Of a stretch of DNA of 31,820 nucleotides, positions 8,892-16,948 are shown piece by piece. A program made the position numbers and the translations under genes. A model generated the notes under the pieces. It was not told the DNA's origin. It ran no database searches and saw only the letters and a list, made by a program, of their open reading frames with translations. Positions within the stretch are counted from its first letter, which is position 1. Each line of letters starts with the position of its first letter. Origin of the DNA: Acidithiobacillus_B sp049965315 (GTDB taxonomy: Bacteria; Pseudomonadota; Gammaproteobacteria; Acidithiobacillales; Acidithiobacillaceae); the NCBI RefSeq assembly GCF_049965315.1, contig NZ_JBMFWL010000022.1, forward strand, positions 1-31,820. The letters are read 5' to 3'.

Positions 8892-9974
8892 TCAGCGGAT
8901 CTTCAAACTGGAGAGGCCGATGAGGACCAGGATCACGGTGATGATCCAGAAACGCACGGCCACCCGCGGTTCGGGCCAGCCTTTTTTCTCGTAGTGATGA
9001 TGCAGGGGCGCCATGCGGAAGACGCGCTTGCCGGTAAGACGGAAGGAGGCCACCTGGATCATCACCGAAAGGGTCTCCACCACAAAGATCCCTCCCATGA
9101 TGAACAGCACCAGTTCCTGCCGGGCGACGATGGCCACAATGGCCAGGGCCGCCCCCAGGGCGAGGGCGCCGGTGTCCCCCATGAAGACCTCGGCGGGATA
9201 GGTGTTGAACCAGAGAAAGCCCAGCCCGGCCCCCACCAGGGCGCCGCAGAAAATCAGCATCTGGCCGGCCCCGGGCACCCAGGGCACGTCCAGATAGCGG
9301 GCAAAGACGGCATTGCCCGAGACATAGGCAAAGATGCCCAGGGCCCCGCCCACCATCACCGTAGGGACGATGGCCAGGCCATCGAGGCCGTCGGTCAGGT
9401 TCACCGCGTTGGAGCTGCCGACAATGACGAAATAGCTGAAAACGATGAAACCCAGTCCCAAAGGAATGGCCACGTGGGGAATGAAGGGAAGGATCAGGCT
9501 TGTTTCCACAGGGCCCTGGGCGGTGAGATACAGGGTCGCCGCCGCCCCCAGGGCCACCACGGACTGCAGGCCATATTTGCCCCGGGCCGAGAGGCCTTTG
9601 CTGTTTTTGCGGCGCAGCTTGCGCCAGTCGTCGACGAATCCGATGGCTCCGAAGGCCAGCGTGGTGATCACCGCCACCCACACGAAGCGATTGTTCAGAT
9701 CCGCCCAGAGCAGGGTGGTCAGGATCACCACCAGCAGGATCATGGCCCCGCCCATGGTCGGCGTGCCCTGCTTGCTGAGATGGGTCTCCGGTCCGTCATT
9801 GCGGACCTGCTGGCCGATCTTGTAGCGGCGCAGGCGGGAAATGAAATAAGGGCCGATGAGGAAGGAGAGAATCAATGCCGTCAGGATGGCCAGCACGCCC
9901 CGCAGGGTCAGGTACTGGAAGACATAAAAGCCGTGGTAGATTTCGCCGAGCCACATGAAGAGGGCGTACAGCAT
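8892..9974 (-). CDS. mraY: Phospho-MurNAc-pentapeptide transferase MraY
   Basis: Integral membrane enzyme that transfers phospho-MurNAc-pentapeptide to undecaprenyl phosphate, making lipid I. From MLYALFMWLGEI it is 360 residues, the same as E. coli MraY. Seen: KQGTPTMGG (69-76), the Asp pair in GFVDDWRK (112-119), NAVNLTDGLDGLA (189-201), the GDTG loop near 266, and the histidine motif PLHHHYEKKGW (323-333). The open frame runs 26 codons further upstream inside murF, but that part is not MraY-like. TGATG at the murF stop gives a 1-bp overlap. Confidence 0.97.
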   Translation of the reverse strand: MLYALFMWLGEIYHGFYVFQYLTLRGVLAILTALILSFLIGPYFISRLRRYKIGQQVRNDGPETHLSKQGTPTMGGAMILLVVILTTLLWADLNNRFVWVAVITTLAFGAIGFVDDWRKLRRKNSKGLSARGKYGLQSVVALGAAATLYLTAQGPVETSLILPFIPHVAIPLGLGFIVFSYFVIVGSSNAVNLTDGLDGLAIVPTVMVGGALGIFAYVSGNAVFARYLDVPWVPGAGQMLIFCGALVGAGLGFLWFNTYPAEVFMGDTGALALGAALAIVAIVARQELVLFIMGGIFVVETLSVMIQVASFRLTGKRVFRMAPLHHHYEKKGWPEPRVAVRFWIITVILVLIGLSSLKIR

Positions 9975-11323
9975 CAGGCCACCTCCCCGCTCAAGGCTGC
10001 CACCACGCGCTCCATGCGCGCCGCCCGGGAGCCCTTGACGAGCACCACGCAATCCGGGCCCAACAGGGGAGCAAGGGCCTCCTGCAGCGTCTCCGGAGCA
10101 TCATAGGCGGCGCCGCCGGCCCCGAAGGCCGCAGCGGCTGCCGCCGCCAGCGGGCCCAGGGCAAGCAGGGCGTCGATGCCCAGGGCCCGCGCCCGCTGCC
10201 CCGCCTGTCGATGATAGGCCAGGGCCGCCGGCCCCAACTCGCCCATGTCGCCGAGAATCAGGATGCGGCGGCCGGCCTGGGCGGCCAGGACCTGCATGGC
10301 CGCTTCCAGGGAGGCGGGGTTGGCGTTGTAGGTATCGTCCAGAAGGCGATAGCCGCCCTTGCCGCTGCGCCACTGCAGACGGCCGGGAATGGGCTGCAAG
10401 GTGGCCACGCCGCGCTGGATGGTGGCGATGGGGATAGCGAGGGCCAGGGCCGCCGTAGCCGCCGCCAGGGCATTGGCGCCATTGTGGCGGCCCGCCAGGG
10501 GCAGGGCGAGCTCGAACTCGCCCTGGGGCGCCCGCAGCTCCAGGCGGCCACCCTGCCCCACCGCCTCCCAGCGGCCGCGCACCCGCGCCGGCCGATCCTC
10601 CAGAGTGAAGCGCCAGATCTCCCCGGGGGCCTTTGCCGCCCAGTCCTCCACAAAGGGGTCATCGGCGTTGAGCACCGCCGTTCCCTGCGGACCCAGACCC
10701 TCCAGGATCTCGCCTTTGGCCGCCGCCACGGCGGCCACCGTCCCCAGGCCCTCCAGATGGGCGGCGGCGGCATTGGTGATCAATGCCAGCCGCGGCTGCG
10801 CCAGGCGCGTCAGCAGCGCCAGTTCGCCGGCGTGATTCATCCCCATTTCCAGAACCGCATAACGATGCTCCGGCCCCAGCCGGGCCAGGGTCAATGGCAC
10901 GCCGATGTGATTGTTTTGATTGCCGCGGCTCGCCAGGACCGGTCCCTCCTGGGCGAGAATGGCGGCGAGGATCTCCTTGACCGTGGTCTTGCCGCAGGAG
11001 CCGGTGACGGCCACCACCGGCAAGGTGAACCGGCGGCGCCAGTGGGCGGCCAGGGCTTGCAGGGCGGCCAGGGTATCGGTCACGAGGACCCCCGGGGCTG
11101 TCACGGGGCGCGCCACCAAGGCCGCCGCGGCCCCTTGCGCCAGGGCCGCGGCCACGTATTCGTGACCGTCGAAACGCTGACCCGGCAGCGCCACAAAGAG
11201 TTCACCCGCCAGGGGCTGACGGCTGTCCGTAGCCAGTCCCACGATCTCCAGCCCGGCGTCGCTGCCGGGCAGGAGGCTGCCGCCGGTAATGGCGGCGATC
11301 TGTTTCAAGGAAAGGTGGATCAT
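9974..11323 (-). CDS. murF: UDP-MurNAc-tripeptide D-alanyl-D-alanine ligase MurF
   Basis: Last cytoplasmic Mur ligase, adding the Ddl product D-Ala-D-Ala. The 449-residue protein has the MurF N-terminal module (ATDSRQPLAGELFVAL near 31-46), the P-loop GSCGKTT (108-114), ASRGNQNNHIGVPLT, LEMGMNHAGEL, and the C-terminal DDTYNANPASL and ILGDMGELG motifs. Cysteine in the P-loop is a tolerated variant at that position. The central part is alanine-rich but in frame. The ATG overlaps the murE TGA as ATGA. Confidence 0.96.
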   Translation of the reverse strand: MIHLSLKQIAAITGGSLLPGSDAGLEIVGLATDSRQPLAGELFVALPGQRFDGHEYVAAALAQGAAAALVARPVTAPGVLVTDTLAALQALAAHWRRRFTLPVVAVTGSCGKTTVKEILAAILAQEGPVLASRGNQNNHIGVPLTLARLGPEHRYAVLEMGMNHAGELALLTRLAQPRLALITNAAAAHLEGLGTVAAVAAAKGEILEGLGPQGTAVLNADDPFVEDWAAKAPGEIWRFTLEDRPARVRGRWEAVGQGGRLELRAPQGEFELALPLAGRHNGANALAAATAALALAIPIATIQRGVATLQPIPGRLQWRSGKGGYRLLDDTYNANPASLEAAMQVLAAQAGRRILILGDMGELGPAALAYHRQAGQRARALGIDALLALGPLAAAAAAAFGAGGAAYDAPETLQEALAPLLGPDCVVLVKGSRAARMERVVAALSGEVA

Positions 11324-12771
11324 GGCTCCAGCACCTCGCGGGCAATGCCGATATCGGCAAAGGGCCGGCGCTGGCCGCCCCGCTCCTGATAGCGCTCATG
11401 CCCCTTGCCGGCAATGAGCACCCAGTCGCCCTGACCCGCCTCCAGGATCCCCCGGCGGATGGCCTCCGCGCGATCGTGGATCACCGCCACGCCCTCGGGC
11501 CTCTGCATGCCGCTAAGAATATCGGTCACGATCCGGGCCGGATCCTCGCTGCGCGGATTATCGTCCGTCAGCACGATCCGGTCGGCGAGCATTTCCGCAA
11601 TGCGCCCCATCTCCGGGCGCTTGCCCACATCCCGGTCGCCACCGCAACCGAAGATCACCGTGATCCGCCCCTTGGCCACCCGCCGCAGATCCGTCAGCAC
11701 CCGTGCCAGGGCGTCGGGGCTATGGGCGTAATCCACCATCACCTGGGGCCGGCCGGGAGCGCCGGCGAGACGCTGATAGCGGCCCTCGGGCAAAGAGACG
11801 GCGGCCACGGTCGCAGCCTCCACCGGCCAGCCCAAGCCCTCCACCACGGCCAATGCCGCCAGCAGATTCATGGCATTGGCGCTGCCCAGCAGGGGACTGC
11901 GCAGCGCGCGTTCGCCAGCGGGGGTATGCATCTTCAGCAGGGTTCCGCTGGCCCCGGGATGAAATTCCGGGCAGTGGTAATCACCCGCGCCCAGGCCATA
12001 ACGCAGCACCCGCACCGGTGCCGGGAGCATCCGCGCCAAACGCTCCGCCATGGGATCTTCGCCATTGAGCACCGCCAGGCGCAGACCCTCCTGGCGGAAC
12101 AGGACGGCCTTGGCGGCGAAATAACGTTCCATATCTCCATGAAAATCCAGATGGTCACGGCTCAGATTGGTAAATACCGCCGCCGCGAAAGGTACTCCCG
12201 CCACCCGTCCCAAATCGAGGGCGTGGGAGGAAACCTCCACGGCGATCACCCGGGCCCCCGCCCCACGCATTTCGGCCAGGGCCCGCCACAGGGTGACGGC
12301 CTCCGGCGTGGTGTTGGCCAAGGGCGTCAAGGCGTCCGGAGGCCCATAGCCCAAGGTACCCAGGACCATGCCCGGCTGGGGCGCCAGTTGGGCGATGAGG
12401 CGGGTCACGCTGCTCTTGCCATTGGTGCCCGTCACCCCCACCAGCAGGGGGGCGGCCTCCTCATCCCAGCGATACCAACGGCGCAGGGCCAGGCCCAGCA
12501 ACTGCCGCGCCGCGGGATGGGACCACAGCGGCCGGCCCCCAAGCTCCGTGACGCCCTCGGTCCCTTCCACCAGGAGCGCCGCCGCGCCGGCATTCCGGGC
12601 CGCCTGGGCAAAGGCGTGGCCATCCCCATGGCGGGTCCGCAGGCCGACATAGAGCATCCCCGGACGGAGGCGCCGGGTATCGCTTTCGATGCCCGTCACC
12701 CGCACGGCGGCCAGGGCTTCCGGGCAGCCGGGCAAGAGGGTCTGCAGGGTGACCCCTTCACTGGGCAGCAT
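11320..12771 (-). CDS. murE: UDP-MurNAc-L-Ala-D-Glu--meso-diaminopimelate ligase MurE
   Basis: Adds the third stem-peptide residue. DDNPR at about residues 403-407 is the motif of meso-diaminopimelate-adding enzymes, so a DAP-type wall is inferred. The protein also shows GIESDTRRLRPGMLYVGL, the P-loop GTNGKSS (about 115-121), the EVSSHAL and NLSRDHLDFHG motifs, and a C-terminal GKGHE. An in-frame GTG lies three bases upstream at 12774. I chose the ATG at 12771 because GGAAGGAG sits 6 nt before it, against 3 nt for the GTG. It overlaps the 3' end of ftsI by 14 bp. Confidence 0.95.
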   Translation of the reverse strand: MLPSEGVTLQTLLPGCPEALAAVRVTGIESDTRRLRPGMLYVGLRTRHGDGHAFAQAARNAGAAALLVEGTEGVTELGGRPLWSHPAARQLLGLALRRWYRWDEEAAPLLVGVTGTNGKSSVTRLIAQLAPQPGMVLGTLGYGPPDALTPLANTTPEAVTLWRALAEMRGAGARVIAVEVSSHALDLGRVAGVPFAAAVFTNLSRDHLDFHGDMERYFAAKAVLFRQEGLRLAVLNGEDPMAERLARMLPAPVRVLRYGLGAGDYHCPEFHPGASGTLLKMHTPAGERALRSPLLGSANAMNLLAALAVVEGLGWPVEAATVAAVSLPEGRYQRLAGAPGRPQVMVDYAHSPDALARVLTDLRRVAKGRITVIFGCGGDRDVGKRPEMGRIAEMLADRIVLTDDNPRSEDPARIVTDILSGMQRPEGVAVIHDRAEAIRRGILEAGQGDWVLIAGKGHERYQERGGQRRPFADIGIAREVLEP

Positions 12772-14545
12772 CACCGGCTCCTTCCGCCCAGAGGCGCTCC
12801 TGGGCCGTCGTCATGCGCTTGGCCACCTGCGCGTTCCATTGGGCCGCAGGCATGTCCGGCGCTACATTCATCAACCGCAGGGCCGCACTCATGGTTACCC
12901 GGAATACCGGCGCCGCCACCACCCCGCCGAAACGCCAGCCTTGGGTGGGATCCCGCACCACTACGGCCATGACGAGTTGGGGATGGTTGGCTGGTGCAAA
13001 ACCCACAAAGGTCGTGTTGACCCGATTTTTATAAAAACCGCCCTTGCCGTCGGCCATGCTCGAGGTGCCCGTCTTGCCCGCCACCGTATAGCCGGGGATG
13101 GCGGCGAGAAAACCGGTGCCGCCGCGGCTGATCACCCCCGCCAGCCAACCCTGCAGGTCCCGAGCCACCCGCGCGGGCATGACCCGGCTGCCCTGCACCT
13201 GGGTCCCGTCGTTCACGCGCTGCAAGCTGGGTTGGACATACACCCCATCATTGGCGATGGCGCCGTAGGCGGCGGCCAACTGCAAGGGCGTCACGGAAAT
13301 GCCGTAGCCATAGGCCATGGCCGCCCGCCGCGCGATGCCCCAGCCCTGCCAGGCGGGCACCGTTCCCGGCGCCTCGCCGGGTAAGCCGATACCGCTGACC
13401 TGGCCGAAGCCCACCGCGCGCAGCATATGGTAAAGGTCCGTCGGCGGGGTGCGCAGGGAGATCTGCGCCGCGCCGATGTTGCTGGAATACTTGAGGACCT
13501 GGGCCAGGTCCAGCACGCCGTGGCGCACGTCGTCCTGAATGCAGTAATTGGCCACCCGGAAACAGTTGGTATTGACGTCGAACGTGGAGTTGGGATCAAT
13601 GCTGCCGTCATCCAGGGCTGCCGCAATGGTAAAGGGCTTCATCACCGAACCCGGTTCATAGGTATCGGCAACGGCCCGATTGCCATACAGGCCCGGTTCG
13701 TAATCCTGGCGGTTGTTGGGGTTGAAGGAAGGATAACTCACCAGGGCCAGGACCTCGCCGGTATGGACATTCATCACCACGGCCGACCCCGACTGCGCCT
13801 TGAACTGTTGCACGGCAGCGGCCAAGGCCGTATAGGCGAAATACTGGATATTGCGATCGATGCTCAGGGTCAGCGGCCGGCCCTGTTCGGCGGGCGGGCC
13901 CATCCGGACCACCGAGAGGGCTTGGCCGCGATTGTCCTGCAAGCCCATCTCCTCCCCCGGCGTTCCGTGCAGCCATTGATTATATGCCAATTCCACGCCC
14001 TCGATGCCGCGGCCATCGACGTTGGTAAAGCCCAGCAGCGGCGCCGCCACCGCACCCAGGGGATAGTAGCGGCGGCTCTCGGTCAGGGTATACACGCCGG
14101 GAATGTGCAGACCCATCACCGCAGCCGCCCGTTCGGGAGGCAACTGCCGAGCGATGAAGGCAAACTCCGCGCCACCGCCGCGCGCCCGCCGTTCCAGGGT
14201 CGGCAGCGGCAGCCCCAGGGCCTGGGCCAGTTGGGGCCAACGGGCCACCTGGCGGTTAAATAGCTGGGGATCCACCCAGACCGCCTTGACGGGCACCGAT
14301 ATCGCCAAGGGGACGCCGTTGCGATCCAGCACCGCACCGCGCATGGCCGGGAGCGGCAAGTGCCGGAGATAGCGCTGCGCTCCCTGCTCGCGCAAAAATC
14401 CCGCGTTCTCCACTTGCAGGCGCCAGGCCTGCACCATGATCGCCGCCAAACCGACGCCCACCAGACCCATCATGACAGCCGCCCGCCAAGCCGGCAGAGC
14501 GGCCATGGCAGGGTGACGGTCGGGCATGGCGGCGTCCCGATTCAC
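12758..14545 (-). CDS. ftsI: Septal peptidoglycan transpeptidase FtsI (PBP3)
   Basis: Class B penicillin-binding protein that cross-links septal peptidoglycan with FtsW. The 595 residues comprise a short cytoplasmic tail, one membrane anchor (about 22-42), the pedestal domain with MRGAVLDRNG (68-77), and the transpeptidase domain. Active-site motifs are the nucleophile box EPGSVMKPF (Ser300, Lys303), SSN (354-356) and KTGTS (491-495). The start is GTG, overlapping the ftsL stop as GTGA. No strong ribosome binding site is visible, so coupling to ftsL is likely; an ATG at codon 7 (14527) is an alternative. Confidence 0.96.
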   Translation of the reverse strand: MNRDAAMPDRHPAMAALPAWRAAVMMGLVGVGLAAIMVQAWRLQVENAGFLREQGAQRYLRHLPLPAMRGAVLDRNGVPLAISVPVKAVWVDPQLFNRQVARWPQLAQALGLPLPTLERRARGGGAEFAFIARQLPPERAAAVMGLHIPGVYTLTESRRYYPLGAVAAPLLGFTNVDGRGIEGVELAYNQWLHGTPGEEMGLQDNRGQALSVVRMGPPAEQGRPLTLSIDRNIQYFAYTALAAAVQQFKAQSGSAVVMNVHTGEVLALVSYPSFNPNNRQDYEPGLYGNRAVADTYEPGSVMKPFTIAAALDDGSIDPNSTFDVNTNCFRVANYCIQDDVRHGVLDLAQVLKYSSNIGAAQISLRTPPTDLYHMLRAVGFGQVSGIGLPGEAPGTVPAWQGWGIARRAAMAYGYGISVTPLQLAAAYGAIANDGVYVQPSLQRVNDGTQVQGSRVMPARVARDLQGWLAGVISRGGTGFLAAIPGYTVAGKTGTSSMADGKGGFYKNRVNTTFVGFAPANHPQLVMAVVVRDPTQGWRFGGVVAAPVFRVTMSAALRLMNVAPDMPAAQWNAQVAKRMTTAQERLWAEGAGDAAQ

Positions 14546-14805
14546 GGCGTCTTGACCATGATGACCTGGCTGTTCTTCGGCACCTCCAGCCCCAGGCGCT
14601 GACGGGCAATGTCCCCCACCCGCGCATTGGAGGCCAGGGTCGCCTGTTCCAACTGCAGTTGCCCCCAGCGGTTATCCAGGGCAAAACGCTCCGACTGAGC
14701 CTGTTGCAAGGCAATGAACAGGCTCCTCGTCCCTTCCCGGGCGGCAACGATGCCCACCAGGGTGGTCAAAATCAGCAAGGCCAGCACTATCGTGGTACTA
14801 CGCAT
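14542..14805 (-). CDS. ftsL: Cell division protein FtsL
   Basis: Small bitopic divisome protein that pairs with FtsB and FtsQ to signal FtsWI activation. The 87 residues show a short N-terminus MRSTTIV, one membrane segment (about 5-22), and a periplasmic heptad-rich stretch (ALQQAQSERFALDNRWGQLQ), ending in the FtsL-like RLGLEVPKNSQVI. There are two candidate starts. The ATG at 14820 overlaps the rsmH stop as ATGA. The ATG at 14805 is preceded by a perfect AGAGGAGG. The extra codons of the longer form would encode Arg-Gly-Gly from that very Shine-Dalgarno, so I chose the shorter form. Sequence conservation in this family is low, so position and topology carry weight. Confidence 0.88.
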   Translation of the reverse strand: MRSTTIVLALLILTTLVGIVAAREGTRSLFIALQQAQSERFALDNRWGQLQLEQATLASNARVGDIARQRLGLEVPKNSQVIMVKTP

Positions 14806-14816
14806 GGAGCCTCCTC

Positions 14817-15743
14817 TCATGACTTCTCCGCCACCCGCAACACCGCCGAACGGGCGCGCGGGTTGCGCCGGGTTTCCTCCTCTCCGGCACGCTGCGCCTT
14901 GCCCACGGGACGCCAGGGCAAGGGCGGCAACTGGTCTTCCCGCAGAGGCAGGCCGGGTGCCGGGCGAAAGGCATCGGCACGCATGAAGCGCTTGACGATG
15001 CGATCCTCCAAAGAATGAAAGCTGATCACCGCCAAGCGCCCGCCGGGACGCAGGGCCGCCATGGCCTGGGGTAAAAAGCGTTCCAACTCCGTCAGTTCTT
15101 CGTTGACATAAATGCGAATCCCCTGAAAGCTGCGGGTAGCCGGATGCTGGCCCGGTTCGCGGCGGGGCAGGACCGCAGCGATGATCTCCGCCAGATCGCC
15201 CGTGCGCGTGATGGGCGCAACGGCGCGGCGGCGGCAGATGGCGCGAGCGATGGGCCGGGCGAAGCGCTCTTCGCCGTAATCGCGGAGGACCGTGCTGATC
15301 TCCCGTTCGTCGGCAACGGCGAGCCAAGCGGCCGCGCTCATCCCCGCCTCCGGGTCCATGCGCATGTCCAGGGGACCATCGCGCAGGAAGCTGAAACCGC
15401 GCTCGCCCTCGTCGAGCTGCGGGGAGGAAACGCCCAGATCGGCCAGGATGGCGTCCACTCCGTCCCAGCCCTCCCCGGCCAGGACCTCCGCCAAATGGCT
15501 GAAGGCCGCCCGCCGTACCGTAACCCGCGCATCATCCCCAAAGCGCTGCGCCAGAAAGGCCACGGCCTGCGGATCGCGATCGAGAATGAGGAGCCGTCCG
15601 GCCGTCCCCAAGCGCGCCAGGAGGGCGGCGCCGTGACCACCGCGCCCGCCGGTGACGTCCACGCAGCGTGCCCCGGGAGCGGGGGCGAGGGCCGCCAAAA
15701 CGGCCTCAAGCAGGACGGGGACATGGGCGTTCTTTTCATCCAC
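14817..15743 (-). CDS. rsmH: 16S rRNA (cytosine1402-N4)-methyltransferase RsmH (MraW)
   Basis: SAM-dependent methyltransferase acting on C1402 in the ribosomal decoding centre. From the GTG start (reading MDEKNAHVPVLLEAV) it has 308 residues, near the family norm of about 313. Visible are the HVPVLLEAV opening, the SAM loop VDVTGGRGGHG, ILADLGVSSPQLDEGERGFS, GPLDMRMD, and the C-terminal FHSLEDRIVKRFM and NPRARSAVLR. The open frame extends upstream into mraZ, but AAGGAAG five bases before the GTG and the exact family N-terminus fix the start. It lies 10 bp after the mraZ stop. Confidence 0.95.
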   Translation of the reverse strand: MDEKNAHVPVLLEAVLAALAPAPGARCVDVTGGRGGHGAALLARLGTAGRLLILDRDPQAVAFLAQRFGDDARVTVRRAAFSHLAEVLAGEGWDGVDAILADLGVSSPQLDEGERGFSFLRDGPLDMRMDPEAGMSAAAWLAVADEREISTVLRDYGEERFARPIARAICRRRAVAPITRTGDLAEIIAAVLPRREPGQHPATRSFQGIRIYVNEELTELERFLPQAMAALRPGGRLAVISFHSLEDRIVKRFMRADAFRPAPGLPLREDQLPPLPWRPVGKAQRAGEEETRRNPRARSAVLRVAEKS

Positions 15744-15753
15744 AAAGGCTTCC

Positions 15754-16209
15754 TTATAAAACCAGATCGCCCAGGGCGGCAAAATCATCGGCGTCGGCCA
15801 GCCAGGATTCCTGACAGGCATCCCAGCGGGCCGCATCCCAAATCTCGAATTTGTGGATCTGCCCCACCAGGACCAGATCCTTTTCCAGGCCGGCAAAGCG
15901 GCGCAGATTGGGGGAAAGCAGGATGCGCGACTGGCTGTCCAGGCGCAGCTCCTCGGAATGTCCCACGAAAAGCCGCTGGAAACGGCGTGCCGTCGCATTG
16001 GTGCTGGGCAAGGCGGCAATGGCCTTCTCGACGGTTTCCCAGTGAGGCAAGGGATACGCCACCAGACAGCGCTCGTTTTCCTGGTTCTGCACGTCGATGG
16101 TGACCACCAGTTGCCCATCGCAATGGGCGCTCAGCCAGTCGCGAAAACGCGCCGGAATATTGAGCCGACCCTTGCTGTCCAGGCTATGCCGATGGGTTCC
16201 TCGAAACAT
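15754..16209 (-). CDS. mraZ: Transcriptional regulator MraZ
   Basis: AbrB-like DNA-binding protein, forming rings in known members, that represses its own dcw operon in E. coli. The 151 residues start MFRGTHRHSLDSKGRLNIP and contain two tandem half-domains, each with the DxxxR signature: DSKGR (11-15) and DSQSR (91-95), the latter followed by ILLSP. Length and both motifs match E. coli MraZ (152). An upstream in-frame extension to 16293 covers the promoter and operator and is not coding. Control by its own product is supported by GTGGG boxes directly upstream. Confidence 0.95.
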   Translation of the reverse strand: MFRGTHRHSLDSKGRLNIPARFRDWLSAHCDGQLVVTIDVQNQENERCLVAYPLPHWETVEKAIAALPSTNATARRFQRLFVGHSEELRLDSQSRILLSPNLRRFAGLEKDLVLVGQIHKFEIWDAARWDACQESWLADADDFAALGDLVL

Positions 16210-16222
16210 GGTTAGCGCACCC

Positions 16223-16257
16223 CCCAGAATCTCCCACTTCCACCCACTTTTCCCCAC
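16223..16257 (-). promoter_or_regulatory. MraZ operator: three GTGGG boxes plus one degenerate box, 10-bp period
   Basis: Read on the minus strand, GTGGG occurs at 16257-16253, 16247-16243 and 16237-16233, each separated by exactly 5 bp, with CTGGG at 16227-16223 in the same register. GTGGG repeats 10 bp apart upstream of mraZ are the described MraZ binding site in E. coli and Mycoplasma. They lie between the promoter -10 and the mraZ start, covering the likely transcription start and leader. The lowest box also contributes G-rich sequence near the mraZ ribosome binding site. Confidence 0.9.
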
Positions 16258-16264
16258 ATCTGCA

Positions 16265-16293
16265 AGATTAGTGCGCCTTTCCGGACCTGTCAA
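16265..16293 (-). promoter_or_regulatory. Sigma-70 promoter of mraZ/dcw cluster
   Basis: On the minus strand a consensus -35 TTGACA (16293-16288) is followed by a 17-bp spacer and TAATCT (16270-16265). Transcription would start near 16258, at the edge of the first MraZ box. It is the only strong promoter I see for the whole cluster. Confidence 0.8.
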
Positions 16294-16361
16294 GAGAAAA
16301 CCCTGTAATTACGGCATGTTAGAAGGCATTGATAGAGCATGAAGAAAGGATATGAAGAAGG

Positions 16362-16385
16362 CATTGCAACAAACGGATTGCAATG
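16362..16385. repeat. 8-bp inverted repeat with 8-nt spacer, rnpB-mraZ intergenic
   Basis: CATTGCAA and TTGCAATG flank an 8-nt spacer. One arm lies inside a direct repeat, AGAAGGCATTG, present at 16321-16331 and 16356-16366. The 288-bp interval 16210-16497 otherwise holds only the mraZ promoter and operator. No U-tract follows the inverted repeat on either strand, so it does not look like an ordinary intrinsic terminator for rnpB. A protein-binding site is possible but unproven. Confidence 0.4.
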
Positions 16386-16497
16386 GATAAAAATACCGAT
16401 GAACAGTTTTTGCGGAAGCCGGCGCCAGGATGGCATGGCCAAGCCAGACCAGGCCGGAGGGCTCGCCGTGATCCATTTCCGGAAGGAATGTAAAGAA

Positions 16498-16839
16498 GGA
16501 GTGGGCCGATAAGCCGGGTTCTGTCGTGGACGACCATTCCTCTAGGCCAGGACTTACGCCCTGGCTCCAGCAACCTACCCGCGTGCGCCGCGGGCCACGG
16601 CATAGCACGCCTATTTGGTCTTGCTCCAGGCGGGGTTTTCCCTGCCACTTCCGTTACCGGAAGCGCGGTGCGCTCTTACCGCACCTTTTCACCCTTACCG
16701 GCGCTTGCGCGCTTAGGCGGTATCTTTTCTGTGGCACTTTCCGTGGACTCGCGCCCCCCGGCCGTTAGCCGGCGCCTTGCCCTATGGAGCCCGGACTTTC
16801 CTCCCCGGATTGCTCCGCGGCGGTCGTCTGGCCCACTCC
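16498..16839 (-). ncRNA. rnpB: RNase P RNA component (bacterial type A)
   Basis: Catalytic RNA that removes 5' leaders from pre-tRNAs. On the minus strand the hallmark GAGGAAAGTCC block lies at 16803-16793 and the 3' conserved ACAGAACCCGGCT at 16524-16512. Between them are AGGGTGAAAAGGTGCGG, GTAAGAGCGCACC and GACCAAATAGG, all closely matching E. coli RNase P RNA. The ends were set from the P1 helix: GGAGTGGGCC (16839-16830) pairs perfectly with GGCCCACTCC (16507-16498). The length of about 342 nt is slightly below E. coli's 377. Placement upstream of mraZ on the same strand is shared with other proteobacteria. Exact mature ends are not determinable here. Confidence 0.96.
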
Positions 16840-16846
16840 GGGGCGG

Positions 16847-16875
16847 ATCATACCCGTTTTCCGGTCCGCTGTCAG
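16847..16875 (-). promoter_or_regulatory. Promoter of rnpB
   Basis: On the minus strand CTGACA (16875-16870), a 17-bp spacer and TATGAT (16852-16847) give five of six matches at each hexamer. The predicted start, about 7-8 nt downstream, falls on the first base of the P1 helix at 16839, which independently supports both calls. Confidence 0.82.
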
Positions 16876-16948
16876 AGCGACTTTGCCATAGGCGAAAATT
16901 TTTGCACTACACTACAGACAGGAGAGTGGTTCAGAGGAGAAAGCAGCC

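Noticed and set aside
16210..16293. N-terminal extension of mraZ
   Set aside because: It would translate the promoter and operator, and MraZ proteins begin at MFRG.
16321..16497. Intrinsic terminator for rnpB
   Set aside because: Inverted repeats are present, but none is followed by a U-run on the minus strand.
16884..16915. TTGCCA...TACACT as promoter for the 88-residue ORF
   Set aside because: The 19-bp spacer and weak hexamers make it unconvincing.
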